Assembly (NCBI GenBank): GCA_013146195.2
Contig: CM028381.1
Coordinates: 58,844,744 to 58,908,743, forward strand
DNA length: 64,000 bases
Direction: 5' to 3'
From: Codonopsis lanceolata
Taxonomy: Eukaryota > Streptophyta > Magnoliopsida > Asterales > Campanulaceae
Positions 1-10,215 of this stretch are shown here, piece by piece. The notes beneath the pieces are model-generated. The model saw only the letters and a list, made by a program, of their open reading frames with translations, did no database searches and was not told the DNA's origin. Both the position numbers and the translations under genes were made by a program. Position 1 is the first letter of the stretch. Every line of letters begins with the position of its first letter.

Positions 1-400
1 TTCATTGGCGTCGTTTGGGATGCTCGTTGCACCTTTCCTTCACGAGTTGCTTTGAAACTTCGGGTTTGTGTTTATGTTGTAAACACTTGGATAAATGTTA
101 GAAACCATTCTTAACATCATTAACACGCTTTAGATGTTGGTTGAATGCTAGTTGCATCGTCGGTTTGATCGCTAGTTTGATTCGGCGTTAACCCTTCTCC
201 GTTTGACCTTTTCGGTTGTTGTTCGGGAGTGTTTTCCTAAGTTCTTAGCCATGTTTGATTGAGGTTTGAACATTGATTTGCTTTGGTTATTGTTTAGAGG
301 TGTTTAGGGTTGAATTCTAGACCATTTCGGGCTTTGGAGGACTTGAGGGTGCAAGGGGAAGGACCTAGAACTGCGGGGGCAAAAAAAATTATGAAACGAG

Positions 401-418
401 GTGATGCGGTCGCATCAC
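401..418. promoter_or_regulatory. Dyad GTGATGCG-GT-CGCATCAC in LTR-A
   Basis: Perfect 8-bp inverted repeat with a 2-base spacer. Dyads of the same geometry occur at the same relative place in the related LTRs (32029-32052, 38521-38616, 47128-47163). A DNA-binding or transcriptional role is inference. Confidence 0.5.
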
Positions 419-887
419 TCTTACCCATGCGACCATGAGTCTTTTCGACTTACGGGATTTTACGCTGTAATTTGACCAACCAAACCCCACCCAAACCCAA
501 CCTAACCCACCCTAAACCACCTAGTTCGTCCTAACTAAACTCATGCATGCTTGACAAGTTTCAAGTGGTTTGGATGCATGTACAACACTTGGCAAGGAAA
601 GACCTCCAACATGCACACACATGCATTGGACACCCCACATCAGCCATTGCATGTCCAATACCTCCACTAAACCACCATATCAGTCTTCACTTCCAAATTC
701 GTGGCTGAACAATTCTTGAGAGTTATAGAGAGTTTATACAAGGTTCTTGAGTGTTCATCAATGGTGGCCAAGCTTTGTGGAAGCCATTTCCAAAACCGTG
801 CCTCGGTAGAAGTGAAGAGGAGAGCAAGGAGAACACATACCCAACCTTGCATGGACGTTTTTGTACAACTTGTAGGACTTGTTTAAG

Positions 888-2375
888 GTAAGTTACAACA
901 TCTCTTCTTATTTCTTTTAGCCTCATTGACCCTAGGGAAAACAATCTTGCTATATGAGGTCAATGAGAGCACTTAGGACTTTGTCAGAGATGCCATGTTC
1001 TAGATTATGTTATGTGATGAATTTGGGTTGTATGAACAGATTATAGACCTATTATAAACCATGATTTTAATGTCATTTAGGGTAGTAATGTATGATAGAT
1101 CATGCTACTTTGTTGTTTAAGTGTTGGGAGCATATTGGATGAGATAGTTAGGCTTGTAGAGATGCCATGATCTGTATATGCTAAATGATGTATTTTTGGG
1201 TTGTGTAAACAGATTATAATCAGGTTGTAAATCATGATTTTAATGTTATTTAAGTGTGATAATGTATGACAAATCACCCTACTTTGTTGTTTAAGCATTG
1301 GGAGCATGTTTGGTGAAATAGTTAGGCTAGTAGACATGCTATGTTCACGTATATGCTAGATGTTACATTTTTGATGGTATGATCAGATTATAAACATGGT
1401 AGAAACAGGTTGTAAACCATGTTTAAGATGTTATTTATGTGTGATAAAGTATGATAATCACCCTACCTTGTTGTTTAAGCATTGGGAGCATGTTTGATGA
1501 AGTAGTTAGACTTGTTGAGATGCTATGATCACGTACATGCTAAATGCTACATTTTAAGTCGTATGATCAGATTATAAACAGGTTGTAAACCTTGTTTAGA
1601 ATGTTATTTATGTGTGATAATGTATGCTAAATCACCCTACTTTGTTGTTTAAGTGTTGGGTGCATATTTGATGAAATGACAAGAATGTATATGCCTAGTT
1701 TGTGACTTTGATTCTATGTTTCATACTTGATTGTTTGATTGGGGTTTTATGGGTTTAATGACCTTAGTAACCTATTTAATTACGTTAGTATGGACATAGG
1801 AGAGTATTGAGGCCAATGGCTTCTATACCTTAATTTTGAAAGATTGATTATAACTCAACGGAGTTGACCATTGGAGTTAGTATGACATTAAGGAGTAATA
1901 TGCCTAAGTCCTACGAATTTTGGGGTAATATTAATGGAGGTTAAGCCTCCAAGCATTTTAAAGTGTATGAAGAACACTTGATGATTAGAGTCTTGATTTA
2001 TCTCTAATGTGATTATGTGCTAGTTGTGAATTAAAAGCATGACTAGATGATTGTAGAGTACTTGCCTACTTATTTGAGCATATGAACATGAATTACGTGT
2101 GCTTGAAGTTTGAGTCCAGCTCGAGTCGGTTTGTTGAGTCTTTGGGCGGGACGATGCATCATCTTCACGAATTGTGAGATTCGCGATTTTGATGGATCGC
2201 CGCTTGGATTGCACACACCCCTATCGATGGCCACGGTAGGGAAGTAGTTGATCTTAGTTGTAGTATGGAAACATGACTTTGATAACTATCGAACTTCGAG
2301 CGGGAAATGTCTCGGGACGTCGATATCCACGAAAGGGATATCGAGGACACATAAGTTTGGCACATGTTTTTGCAG
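888..2375 (+). other. Candidate leader intron in LTR-A
   Basis: A donor-like AAG|GTAAGT at 888 and an acceptor-like TTTTTGCAG ending at 2375 have counterparts at matching positions in the four related LTRs. The two hairpins lie near the 3' end of this interval. Splicing is inferred from sequence only. Confidence 0.35.
2166..2240 (+). other. Twin-hairpin block in LTR-A
   Basis: Hairpin 1 pairs CACGAAT (2166-2172) with ATTCGCG (2179-2185) with one A-C mismatch. Hairpin 2 pairs CCTATCG (2220-2226) with CGGTAGG (2234-2240) using one G-T wobble. The same two hairpins with different but complementary stems occur in four other LTRs of this window. Confidence 0.55.
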
Positions 2376-3357
2376 GAGCAACATGCGCCGGAAAAAAGTA
2401 ACGATATCACCTCCCTTTGTATGAATTGACTCACGAGTGCTTATAGGTGAATAATGTGCTACGTGAATATGATATGATATGAAATGATGGTTGATTGAAT
2501 TAATGAAATGTTATACTTGTTGATAACATGATATTCAAGATTGTTAAGTATAAATGCCTTGACATGATTATTTATGAAATGTATATTATGCCAATTGCAT
2601 GAATTATTATTGTTGAGCATGATGCCATGACAGGAAGTTATGTTAGTAACTTGCTAAGTCTTTATGACTTACTCCTATTTGTTTTGATTGTTTTCCCTAG
2701 ATCCGAGCCGTGCAAGTGGTTCGAAGTGATTGTGAAGTTGCGATTGGTGAAGCTTTGACGAGGTTGCTACCTTGTTAATTTTAGTACCTTTTCTTTGGCA
2801 AGGACGACGGGACATAAAGTTATATAAACTTTATGTGGGGAAGCAAGACTTTGATTGTGTGATATTTGAACTTATGTTTAATTAGTACTTATTGTTTTGA
2901 GAGCCGACATATGTTAGTCGTGCCTATGTATTTATGTTGATCATGATTTTGTTGTTTTAACCATGTATTGGTTTGTTTAATATGTTTATTATCCGACATG
3001 TTTTTAGCCGTTAAGCATGCTAGACTAGAGTTCTAGACTTAGTTTAATATTGGGTTCCGGCCGTAGCGTCGCCGATGACTTGATATATAATTGCCATAAA
3101 TTGTTATATGTGCCTATTGTTGCGTCACATGATTTTATTTTTGGACCAAGAGATTCATTATCTCTAAGGTTGTTTTAGTTTGAGCTTGTTAGCTCGGGCG
3201 CCACTGTTTAAATATTATACGCTTCCGCATGTGTTAAAGTTTTTGGCGTACCGCTGTTATGGCCTTACCCACTATTTGCTACTTGTTTATGTTACGTGCC
3301 TTTTCTAGGCGGCACGACCTCGGGGTCTCGTATTGGGACTCGGGTCGGGTCGCCACA

Positions 3358-4007
3358 GAAAGGGTTGTCCATCTAAGTGTATGCATAAAGAAACATCATT
3401 TCTAAAATCTTTTCATTTCCAAGTACATGTATAATAGAGCAAAAGGAGTATAAGGTATCGGGTAGTTATTGCCTATATTTGTATCATGGTAAATAAATGA
3501 ATAACCGGTAATTTATCATACAACTAGCCAATTAATAAGCATGATGCAAAATCCTCATAGGAATGATGGTTTGACTAAGTAAACAAGCATATAGTCCACA
3601 CATGCTTTATCCAAAAAAAAAAAAAAAAGAAGTTGAACAAATGCTTTCTGGTTGTGATGAATAACAAAAGTTAAAACTATCATTAAAGAGAAGCAATATA
3701 CAGATTTCCAGAATAGAAAACAGATCAGCCACATCAATATACTTAAGATTCAATATGCTGGGTAACCCACAATTAGGAACCTCAACAGTTCCTTCAATTC
3801 TGTTAAAAGAATCATTGAACTAAAATGGGTATCAATATGCACAAGCATCATACAAATAACTGGAAATATTTCAGACTGATGTATTTGGGTGCGCAAAAGG
3901 GCAGACACCACTTAATAAAAACTTGAACTAAAGTATCAATACAAAAAACATGAAACAGTCAGATATTCCAGCTACAACATTGTCTATATCTCATATTTGG
4001 GGGGACT
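3358..4007. other. No gene seen; unassigned repeat flank
   Basis: AT-rich sequence with an A run near 3607-3623. No domain, terminal repeat or duplicated end is recognisable. It may be remains of the CACTA element or of the LINE to its right. Confidence 0.4.
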
Positions 4008-4980
4008 TTGAAACAATCAGATATTCGAGCAAATTCTGTAAGGTGTGTGGATTACTTAGATGACAGATTGGTGTTCACATTATCCAACTCAGGCATGTTT
4101 CATTCCTCAATTTTTTGGAACAAGTCTCGGGTACATTCCCCTATTTTGCCTTGGGCAGAGAAAATTTGGAAACCTTGGATTCCTGTTAATGTTAGTACAT
4201 TTATTTGGCGTATGATGCATAATACATTTATTTGGAGTATGATGCATAATGCACTGTGTGTTGATGGTTGTATCCAGACAAAACATATTTCGATGGTGTC
4301 AAAATGTGTTTGTTGCCCTCTTCACCCGAGCTGTGAATCAGTTGAACATCTTTTCATTTTTTCTGAAGTGGCTACAGGAGTGTGGCCAAAATTGGCTTCC
4401 TCTTTCCATAAGATTAATGTGTATACTTGCATATCTCATTTATTTCATATATGGACCTGTTCCTTTGTTTGTCACCAGTATGGGGCACGTCAATTTGGTG
4501 TTTTCTTGTTTACCTATTGGGCGCTTTGGAAGGCAAGATGTGCAGCAGTTTTTGACAGTGTTCCTATGGTTGTAGATTCTATTTATTCTTGTGTTTTGTC
4601 TCATTTTCATGATATATGTTGGGTGTATAAACCAAAGAGGGTTAGTAGTGTGTAGGGTATGATTGTTGTGTTCGAAACTTGGGTCTTGGTTGTGTTGGAA
4701 ACCTCCTGCTCCAGGCTTCTTTAAATTGAATACGGATGATTCGTCCATGGGCGGTAGTTGCACGCGTGGGGGCATTATTTGAGATTGGAAGGGGAAGCTA
4801 ATGCATGCTTTTTCGAATCATTATGGTCAAGTATGACGTTGATGGTTTTTACTTGTATAGATCTCGATGTAGCTGATATTGTTTCTTCTTTATTTAGTTA
4901 TGTCATTTTATTTAGTTGCTTTATTCATGTTCTCTCTTTTTATTTATTTTGCATTATAACTTTGTAAGCATCTTGATTTG
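4008..4980 (+). pseudogene. 3' fragment of a LINE: zinc-binding RT tail and start of RNase H
   Basis: A 215-codon open stretch (4008-4655) matches the region after the reverse transcriptase of plant L1-type LINEs (zf-RVT). It has W-A-E-K-I-W at about residue 50, a C-V-C-C pair, and H-L-F-I-F further on, as in the usual 'WKxxxPxKVxxFxWR ... CxxCxxxxEsxxHLF' layout. After a stop, the opening of a plant LINE RNase H domain (PPAPGFFKLNTDDSS) reads on in another frame near 4700-4750. No endonuclease or RT is present, so it is a 5'-truncated, decayed copy. An internal 27-bp tandem repeat (4197-4223 and 4224-4250) duplicates nine residues of the zinc-binding region. The right edge is approximate. 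Confidence 0.7.
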
Positions 4981-5089
4981 ATTGTAAACTAAAGACATGT
5001 TCAAGAATCAGACAAAGCATTTTCAAAGGGCAGGAAAATATAAACATAAGCAACCTTTCTAATATAATTCATGTCTAGCATGAGCTTAC

Positions 5090-5279
5090 CTTGATCTTCG
5101 TGTTGGTTGTCATTAAGCATTGAACGACGAGATGATGAATTGCCAGTACTAGAAATTGGAGGTCAATCTGGTGGAGGTTGAGGTAAGCTATGATCATTCC
5201 CCTCTTCCTCCTCTTCAATAGCATTGGGCATGGCATCGGGCATAGCTCCTGAACGTCGAAGAGGTCTACCTCTTGGCAT
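5090..5279 (-). pseudogene. CACTA transposon second-gene first exon (probable)
   Basis: On the minus strand an ATG at 5279 opens MPRGRPLRRSGA followed by an acidic run (IEEEEEG). The reading runs to a splice donor CAAG|GTAAGC at 5090/5089. One in-frame TGA falls at codon 38. The proline-rich, acidic start and the position just downstream of the transposase exons suggest the second gene of a CACTA (En/Spm) element. That assignment rests mainly on position; no catalytic domain is visible. Confidence 0.4.
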
Positions 5280-5568
5280 TGTAGCCTGGATGTAAAACAA
5301 GTCAAAAATGTTATAAACACAACGTGTATTTTTGTAAAATTACGATATTAAAACACAATGGGGAAGTAGTGACATAAATTATTGGTCAAAACAAACTATA
5401 AACAATTACTAGTGATCAAAACTAAGTAATAAAAACTTCAAAACTAAGTTATAAAACCTGTTCAAAACTATGTAATAAAAACTTATCAAACTGAGTAATA
5501 AAACATCAAATTGTTGATAAATTTCTAGTTAACAAAAATCACAGTGTCCCTATATATTTCTCAGTTTT

Positions 5569-6210
5569 TCACTTTGTGTTGGCCTTGGTTACAGTAGTGT
5601 CAACTTCAATCCCATCCACATCATCTCTAGCCCAAGAAATATCTTCATCAAGCACAAAGGTTTCATCATCCAACTGCTGTTCTGTCCATAGTTCTCCTTC
5701 GCGATTTGCATTGCCTCCCACAATAGAATGCTCTTGAACCAAATCAAAAAACTCCTTTGGTGTCGTCTTAACAACGATATGCCAGTCTTTCTTAACTGGG
5801 TCTTGCACATAAAATACTTGTTGTGCTTGACTAGCTAAGATGAAGGGTTCATCAGAAATTTGGTTTCTAGCATACAATAGATGGTTAAAGTTTACTAGTG
5901 TAAATCCTAAGTCATCCTCACTAATGACACCTCGATTATTGTCTGCCCAGTCACACTTAAATAACACAAACTTCATCTCCTTAGAGTAATTTAATTCAAT
6001 GATGTCTGTCAAAACTCCATAAAAATGTATATCTCCTGATACTGGGTTCCTATCTCTTGCACTTGCATAATTGTCAGTAGTTGCTTTCAGCATGACTCCA
6101 CTATTTTGAGTAGTTCGTCTCATCTCACGGGCCTTGGTGTGATATCGAGTACCGTTTATGATATACCCGGAAAATCTCTTTGCTTTTTTTTTTTGAAGTC
6201 CCAAAGCCAA
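5569..6210 (-). pseudogene. CACTA transposase exon, DUF4216-like region
   Basis: 213 codons with the pattern of the DUF4216 domain that follows DUF4218 in plant CACTA (En/Spm) transposases: GDIHFYGVLTDIIELNY, then KCDWADNN, then QVFYVQDPVKKDWHIVV near the end. The C-terminal part is acidic (DEDISWARDDVDG). It follows the exons at 6500-6820 and 6884-7294 in the same orientation, with intron-sized gaps. The first dozen residues before the match are probably intron. The catalytic DDE part of the protein would lie upstream (right of 7294) and is not recognisable, so the transposase is incomplete. Confidence 0.75.
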
Positions 6211-6499
6211 TGATTGTATTTCTTGTGTGATTTTCCCTGGGTCTGTTTCATACAGTCGTTCAACCTAATTGAATAATAACAATGGCAGAAGTTATCCACT
6301 ATATACTTATGTAAATTTATTTGAAAGAAACATTGTCTCACAATTTCATATGTGAAACTCATCATTATGCTTCCGATCTAAATCATGTGGCCTTAAACGA
6401 GGATTATTCTTTTTAATCCATTCACGGTGCTTACTGCACGAACATAGAAGATGTTATTTTTGTGTCATTTGAAGCTTTGTGAAGTAAATATATTATAAC

Positions 6500-6820
6500 T
6501 TACTCTCGATATTCTGCAACAACATCTGTGTTGAAAAGAATATAGCGATGTGCTTGAACAGATGTAGTATCATCTAGAAAAATACCTTTTGAGCTCCCCA
6601 ATCGACGTCCTCCCACGGAATATTGTGAACCTTCTAAACCATCATCATTTCTTGAAGGTCGATTGGACTTTGTCTCAACATCATCTAAGTATCTTGAACA
6701 AAATGTTAAGCATTCTTCGACCCAATATCCCCGAGCAATAGAGCCTTCTGGATGACTTCGAGTTCTCACATAGTTTTTTAGAGTGAATAAATATCTATCA
6801 AAAGATTTTTTTTGGATCAA
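6500..6820 (-). pseudogene. CACTA transposase exon, end of DUF4218-like region
   Basis: Contains YLFTLKNYVRTRSHPEGSIA and then EECLTFCSRYLDD, the well-known end of the DUF4218 domain in CACTA transposases, followed by a linker. It continues from the exon at 6884-7294, whose last domain residues are QYRWMYPIER; the about 70 bases between them act as an intron. The exon ends at AEYRE next to a GTAAGT-like donor at about 6500. No stop codon lies inside the exon. It is part of the same decayed element as the neighbouring exons. Confidence 0.75.
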
Positions 6821-6883
6821 TCATAAATGAAATATATATTTCAAGTCCACTCTTAGAGTAATAATTCATATTATGGGAAAAGT

Positions 6884-7294
6884 TTAAAGAATTGCATTCA
6901 TGAAATTTGACCTCTCTATAGGATACATCCATCTATACTGTGGTGGTCCGCCAATCATTGCCTCTTCAGCTAAGTGGATCATCAAATGCTCCATGATGTC
7001 AAAAAAAGATGGAGGAAATATTCTCTCAAGATGGCAAAGTGTGACTGCAATACGATCTTGAATATGCTCTAACTCATCTACTTGCATTACCTTGGAGCAT
7101 ATATTCCTAAAGAATCTACTAAGCTCAATCAAAGGTTTGAGGACATTCTTAGGCAAGACATTTCGAAAAGCGAGTGGAAGTAGTTCATGTAGTAGGATAT
7201 GGTTATCATGACTCTTCAATCCTGAAACAGTTCGTTTCTGAACATTAACACGTCTTGATATGTTTGAAGAGTAACCATTAGGGACTTTCACCAT
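6884..7294 (-). pseudogene. CACTA transposase exon, start of DUF4218-like region
   Basis: Shows LKSHDNHILLHELLPLAFRN, then ICSKVMQVDELE, then LCHLERIFPPSFFDIMEHL and QYRWMYPIER. This is the typical course of DUF4218 in plant CACTA (En/Spm) transposases. The last residues after PIER (SNFMNAIL) look like read-through into an intron. The ATG at 7294 is probably not the true start, since the protein normally begins several hundred residues earlier with a zinc-finger and DDE nuclease region that I cannot find here. The element is therefore not autonomous. Confidence 0.75.
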
Positions 7295-7299
7295 TTTCA

Positions 7300-8454
7300 G
7301 TGCAGAATTTTGTTTATAAATGTTTTGGGTTTAAACACCATCAACCCATGTTGCTAAGAAAGGAGAAGACTACGGGATGGGATCGAGAAACTCCTTGATA
7401 CATTCGTTATGATCACAAATCTTAAGGAAAAAACGGAAGGGGGTCCATGGACTACAACAAAGTTAGCAAAATAAATATTATTGAAGATGGCTAGGAATTG
7501 AACAATGTGGTGTACGAGGAGGGGCTATCCACACTTATTGCAAACGAGTTCAAGGAAGGCCAAACCAACAAATGTGTACAAGGTTGGATACCTATCCAGG
7601 ATGGTCCAGCTGGAAGGGGTTTGAGCACAGATCATTCAAGTAAAGTGGTGCTTTTTTAGGGAAACTTCAGGGTGGATTGTGGATGTTTTAAATCTTCTTG
7701 GACAGCTTGTTCTTTTGGGACATTGGATTCACATCAAAGTCTAAGGAGCAATATATCAAACACTTAATGGGCACAAATAACAAAAGTCAATAGATAACAA
7801 AATGCAAGAGTTCATGCTCAAGAGGATGTACTATATGAATGATTTTTCCATTTAAAAATAGCCAAAATCCTCAAAATAAGTGATTGTTAATTATAACAGA
7901 AACATACTCCAATTCCAAACAACCAAATGAATCACTTAATAAATAAACTAATTCTAGGAAGAATCAAATATTACCATGAGTTGATACTCCTTAAGGGACA
8001 ATAATATAATACTTATTCTAAACAACTAAGGAGAATCATGTAAGAAAACCAAAATTGATACAGGTATACCATGAATTTCAAACTAGGACGACTCAATTAT
8101 TACCTGAAGCTTGAATCTGGAACACTTTTTCGATGACTTTCAAGGGTGCTTTTTCTTCCTTGGGATTGATATGAATTGGCGTGGAAGATTGGAAGTTGAG
8201 ACATTATAGAAGGCAAAGGGTGCGGCTGCGTGGGAAAACCGAGTTAGAGCGGGAAAGGGGAATGTTAATGCGCCAAAAAAATACTGCCTTGTGAATATTA
8301 GAGTAACAATTAAAAATTAGATAGGTTTTATATATATTTGCTTTTTTAAATACAAGTGGAGTGGTTAATTATCAAGCTTTATTAGTATGATAATTAATTA
8401 AATAAAACTATTATAAAGTCACACTTGTTAAAAATAATTTGATATGTTCTAAGT
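7300..8454. other. No gene seen; presumed decayed 5' part of the CACTA element
   Basis: No domain is recognisable in any frame. A short plus-strand stretch near 7440-7640 reads openly in pieces but has no match I can name. Confidence 0.35.
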
Positions 8455-8771
8455 AGGCCTAGAAATTACAACCCGTTACCTGTTAACCCACCCGACCTGA
8501 CCTGAAAATTACCTGACCCAATACGTTAACATTTTTCGGTTGAAATGGGTAAAACGTTTCAACCAAAAAAAAAAATGGTTGGCTCAGATTGAGGCAAGTC
8601 GAACCCGTTGTCCATTTTGACCCTATTAATGTATATATTTGGGGGGGGGGAATCTGGGTTATGATGGGTCGACCCGTTTTAACATGTTACCAGTAATTAT
8701 AAATTAACATGACCCATTTCAACCAGTTTGATATTCGGGTTTTAATGGGCTGCGACTCGTTTTGACCCCTT
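8455..8771. repeat. Possible decayed fold-back or MITE-like repeat rich in GACCC/GGGTC
   Basis: Many ACCCG/ACCCA words appear in both orientations (for example GGGTCGACCCG near 8666) around a G run at 8641-8650. No clean terminal inverted repeat or target duplication could be fixed. Confidence 0.3.
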
Positions 8772-9200
8772 ACACATCCCAATCCGATCCAACCGGCCAC
8801 CCGCTAGTTTTGTTTGGTGTTTTCTTTGAAAATGGGTACAGATATGATGTTGAATTGACTTATGCATTATGTAATGGATTGATGGTGGATTTGGGGTCCT
8901 ATGAGTTAAATCTCCGCATAGAAACTTCAAAAAATGAAGGTGTACGTACATGTATTTCGAGTGTATAATAGTTCAACTAAGAACATGATTACACATCTCA
9001 ATCCGACCCAACCCACCCGTAGTTTTGTTTGGTGTTTTCTTTGAAAATGGGTACATGCGTTGAGTGGACTTGTGGGTTATGTAATGGATTGATGGTGGAT
9101 TTGGGGTCCTATGAGTTAAATCTCTGCATAGAAACTTCAAAATGAAGGTGTAAATGTATTTCGAGTATATAATAGTACTAGTTCAACTAAGAACCTGATT
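8772..9200. repeat. Tandem duplication, unit about 210-219 bp
   Basis: Unit 1 is 8772-8990 and unit 2 is 8991-9200. Both start ACACATC(C/T)CAATCCGA and both end with TTCAACTAAGAAC(A/C)TGATT. They differ by scattered substitutions and small deletions. A 68-codon open reading frame in unit 1 is not kept in unit 2, so it is not coding. Confidence 0.85.
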
Positions 9201-9557
9201 CATGCATGGCTCTGTTTTATTTTTGGTACTTACAATTAAGTTTAGTTCTTCCCTAGCTAGTTGTCCCTTCAAGGCAATTTCTCTAAATGGCTATGTACAT
9301 GGTGGTAATCCTGTTTTTGATAAACAAAGGAGTTGAGGTACGTACTGTGTCAGTTAAACCTCCACCAAATTACTTCAAGGTTAATTAAAGTTGTAATTTC
9401 CATTGGTTCTTAATTACCATCAATATAGGGGTTTCACATCACTTGGAAATTTCAAAAAAGTTTAAACGTTGAAAATGGTGCTTAGGTGTTGTGTGGTTAT
9501 GTTATTATCAATATATAGTTCGTCGACTAACCTTTGGACGATCTTATGATATTGCAT
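9201..9557. other. No gene seen
   Basis: AT-rich, no domain or repeat ends recognised. It lies between the tandem repeat and the duplicated CACTA subterminal segment. Confidence 0.4.
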
Positions 9558-9868
9558 GGTTGCGTGAGGCTGATAAACAATTGATGGATATATAGCCACA
9601 TGTTGTAATGAAATATTGGTCACCTACGCAATATATTCTACTTTTCTAATTTTAGATGGATGTACGTTAGTAATTGATTCTTTGTTGACTTCAAACACTC
9701 TATTGGGTTTGGGACCATCTTGAAATTTGGCTCAAGGTTGTTTTGTTACTAGATAGGAATAGATGTAATTTTTGTTTGATTTAGTTGTTGGTATATTTAT
9801 TGTGAATATTTAGTTGGTGTTTTGTGAATTATTACTTCTCGTCAACTATATATATATACATATATATA

Positions 9869-10215
9869 TGACAAGAAAGTAGGAAGGAAGAGGTGAGCAA
9901 TCGTAAACTTGATTGCTCTCTTGTGTATTATTTATATATATATGTGTATCAGAAGTAGCCGTTACAATGGTGAAATCTGTTCACATTTGAACAGAATAAC
10001 AGAAGATAACAAACGGCCCTAACTAACAACAACCTGTATTTACAACTAACCCCTTCAGGACTAAAGAAAATTACAACCAGCCACTTGTACTTTGCAATGC
10101 AATGGATTTCAAGAAACTCTTCAGTTTAGAGTTCAGTTCTCCATATTTGGCATCAGCCCTTACTTCCATCCCATGCTTCAGTTTGTAACTGCAATTCAGG
10201 TTGCCATCCTTAACA
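9869..10215 (-). repeat. 3' LTR of the copia element
   Basis: Plus-strand ends TGACAAGAAAG and CCTTAACA. The pol reading frame runs into this LTR and stops at 10071. Confidence 0.92.

Larger units (their letters stand above)
1..3357 (+). mobile_element. LTR-A: right part of a long LTR (left edge outside window)
   Basis: No coding capacity is seen. The right end (GGCACGACC, then CGGGTCGGGTCGCCACA at 3341-3357) matches the ends of the LTRs at 35012, 41584 and 58803. Internal blocks also recur in order: a 'ctagggaaaacaat ... gaggtcaatgag' block near 930-965, a hairpin block at 2166-2240, and a TTGCAGGAGCAAC block near 2370. By comparison with the complete relatives (3.0-4.0 kb) this is most of one LTR. 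Whether it is solo or part of a full element cannot be decided, because the left edge lies outside the window. No primer-binding site or coding region follows on the right, which favours a solo LTR or a 3' LTR. Confidence 0.75.

Noticed and set aside
8772..8968. 68-codon frame in a tandem repeat unit
   Set aside because: Broken in the second repeat unit and no known domain.
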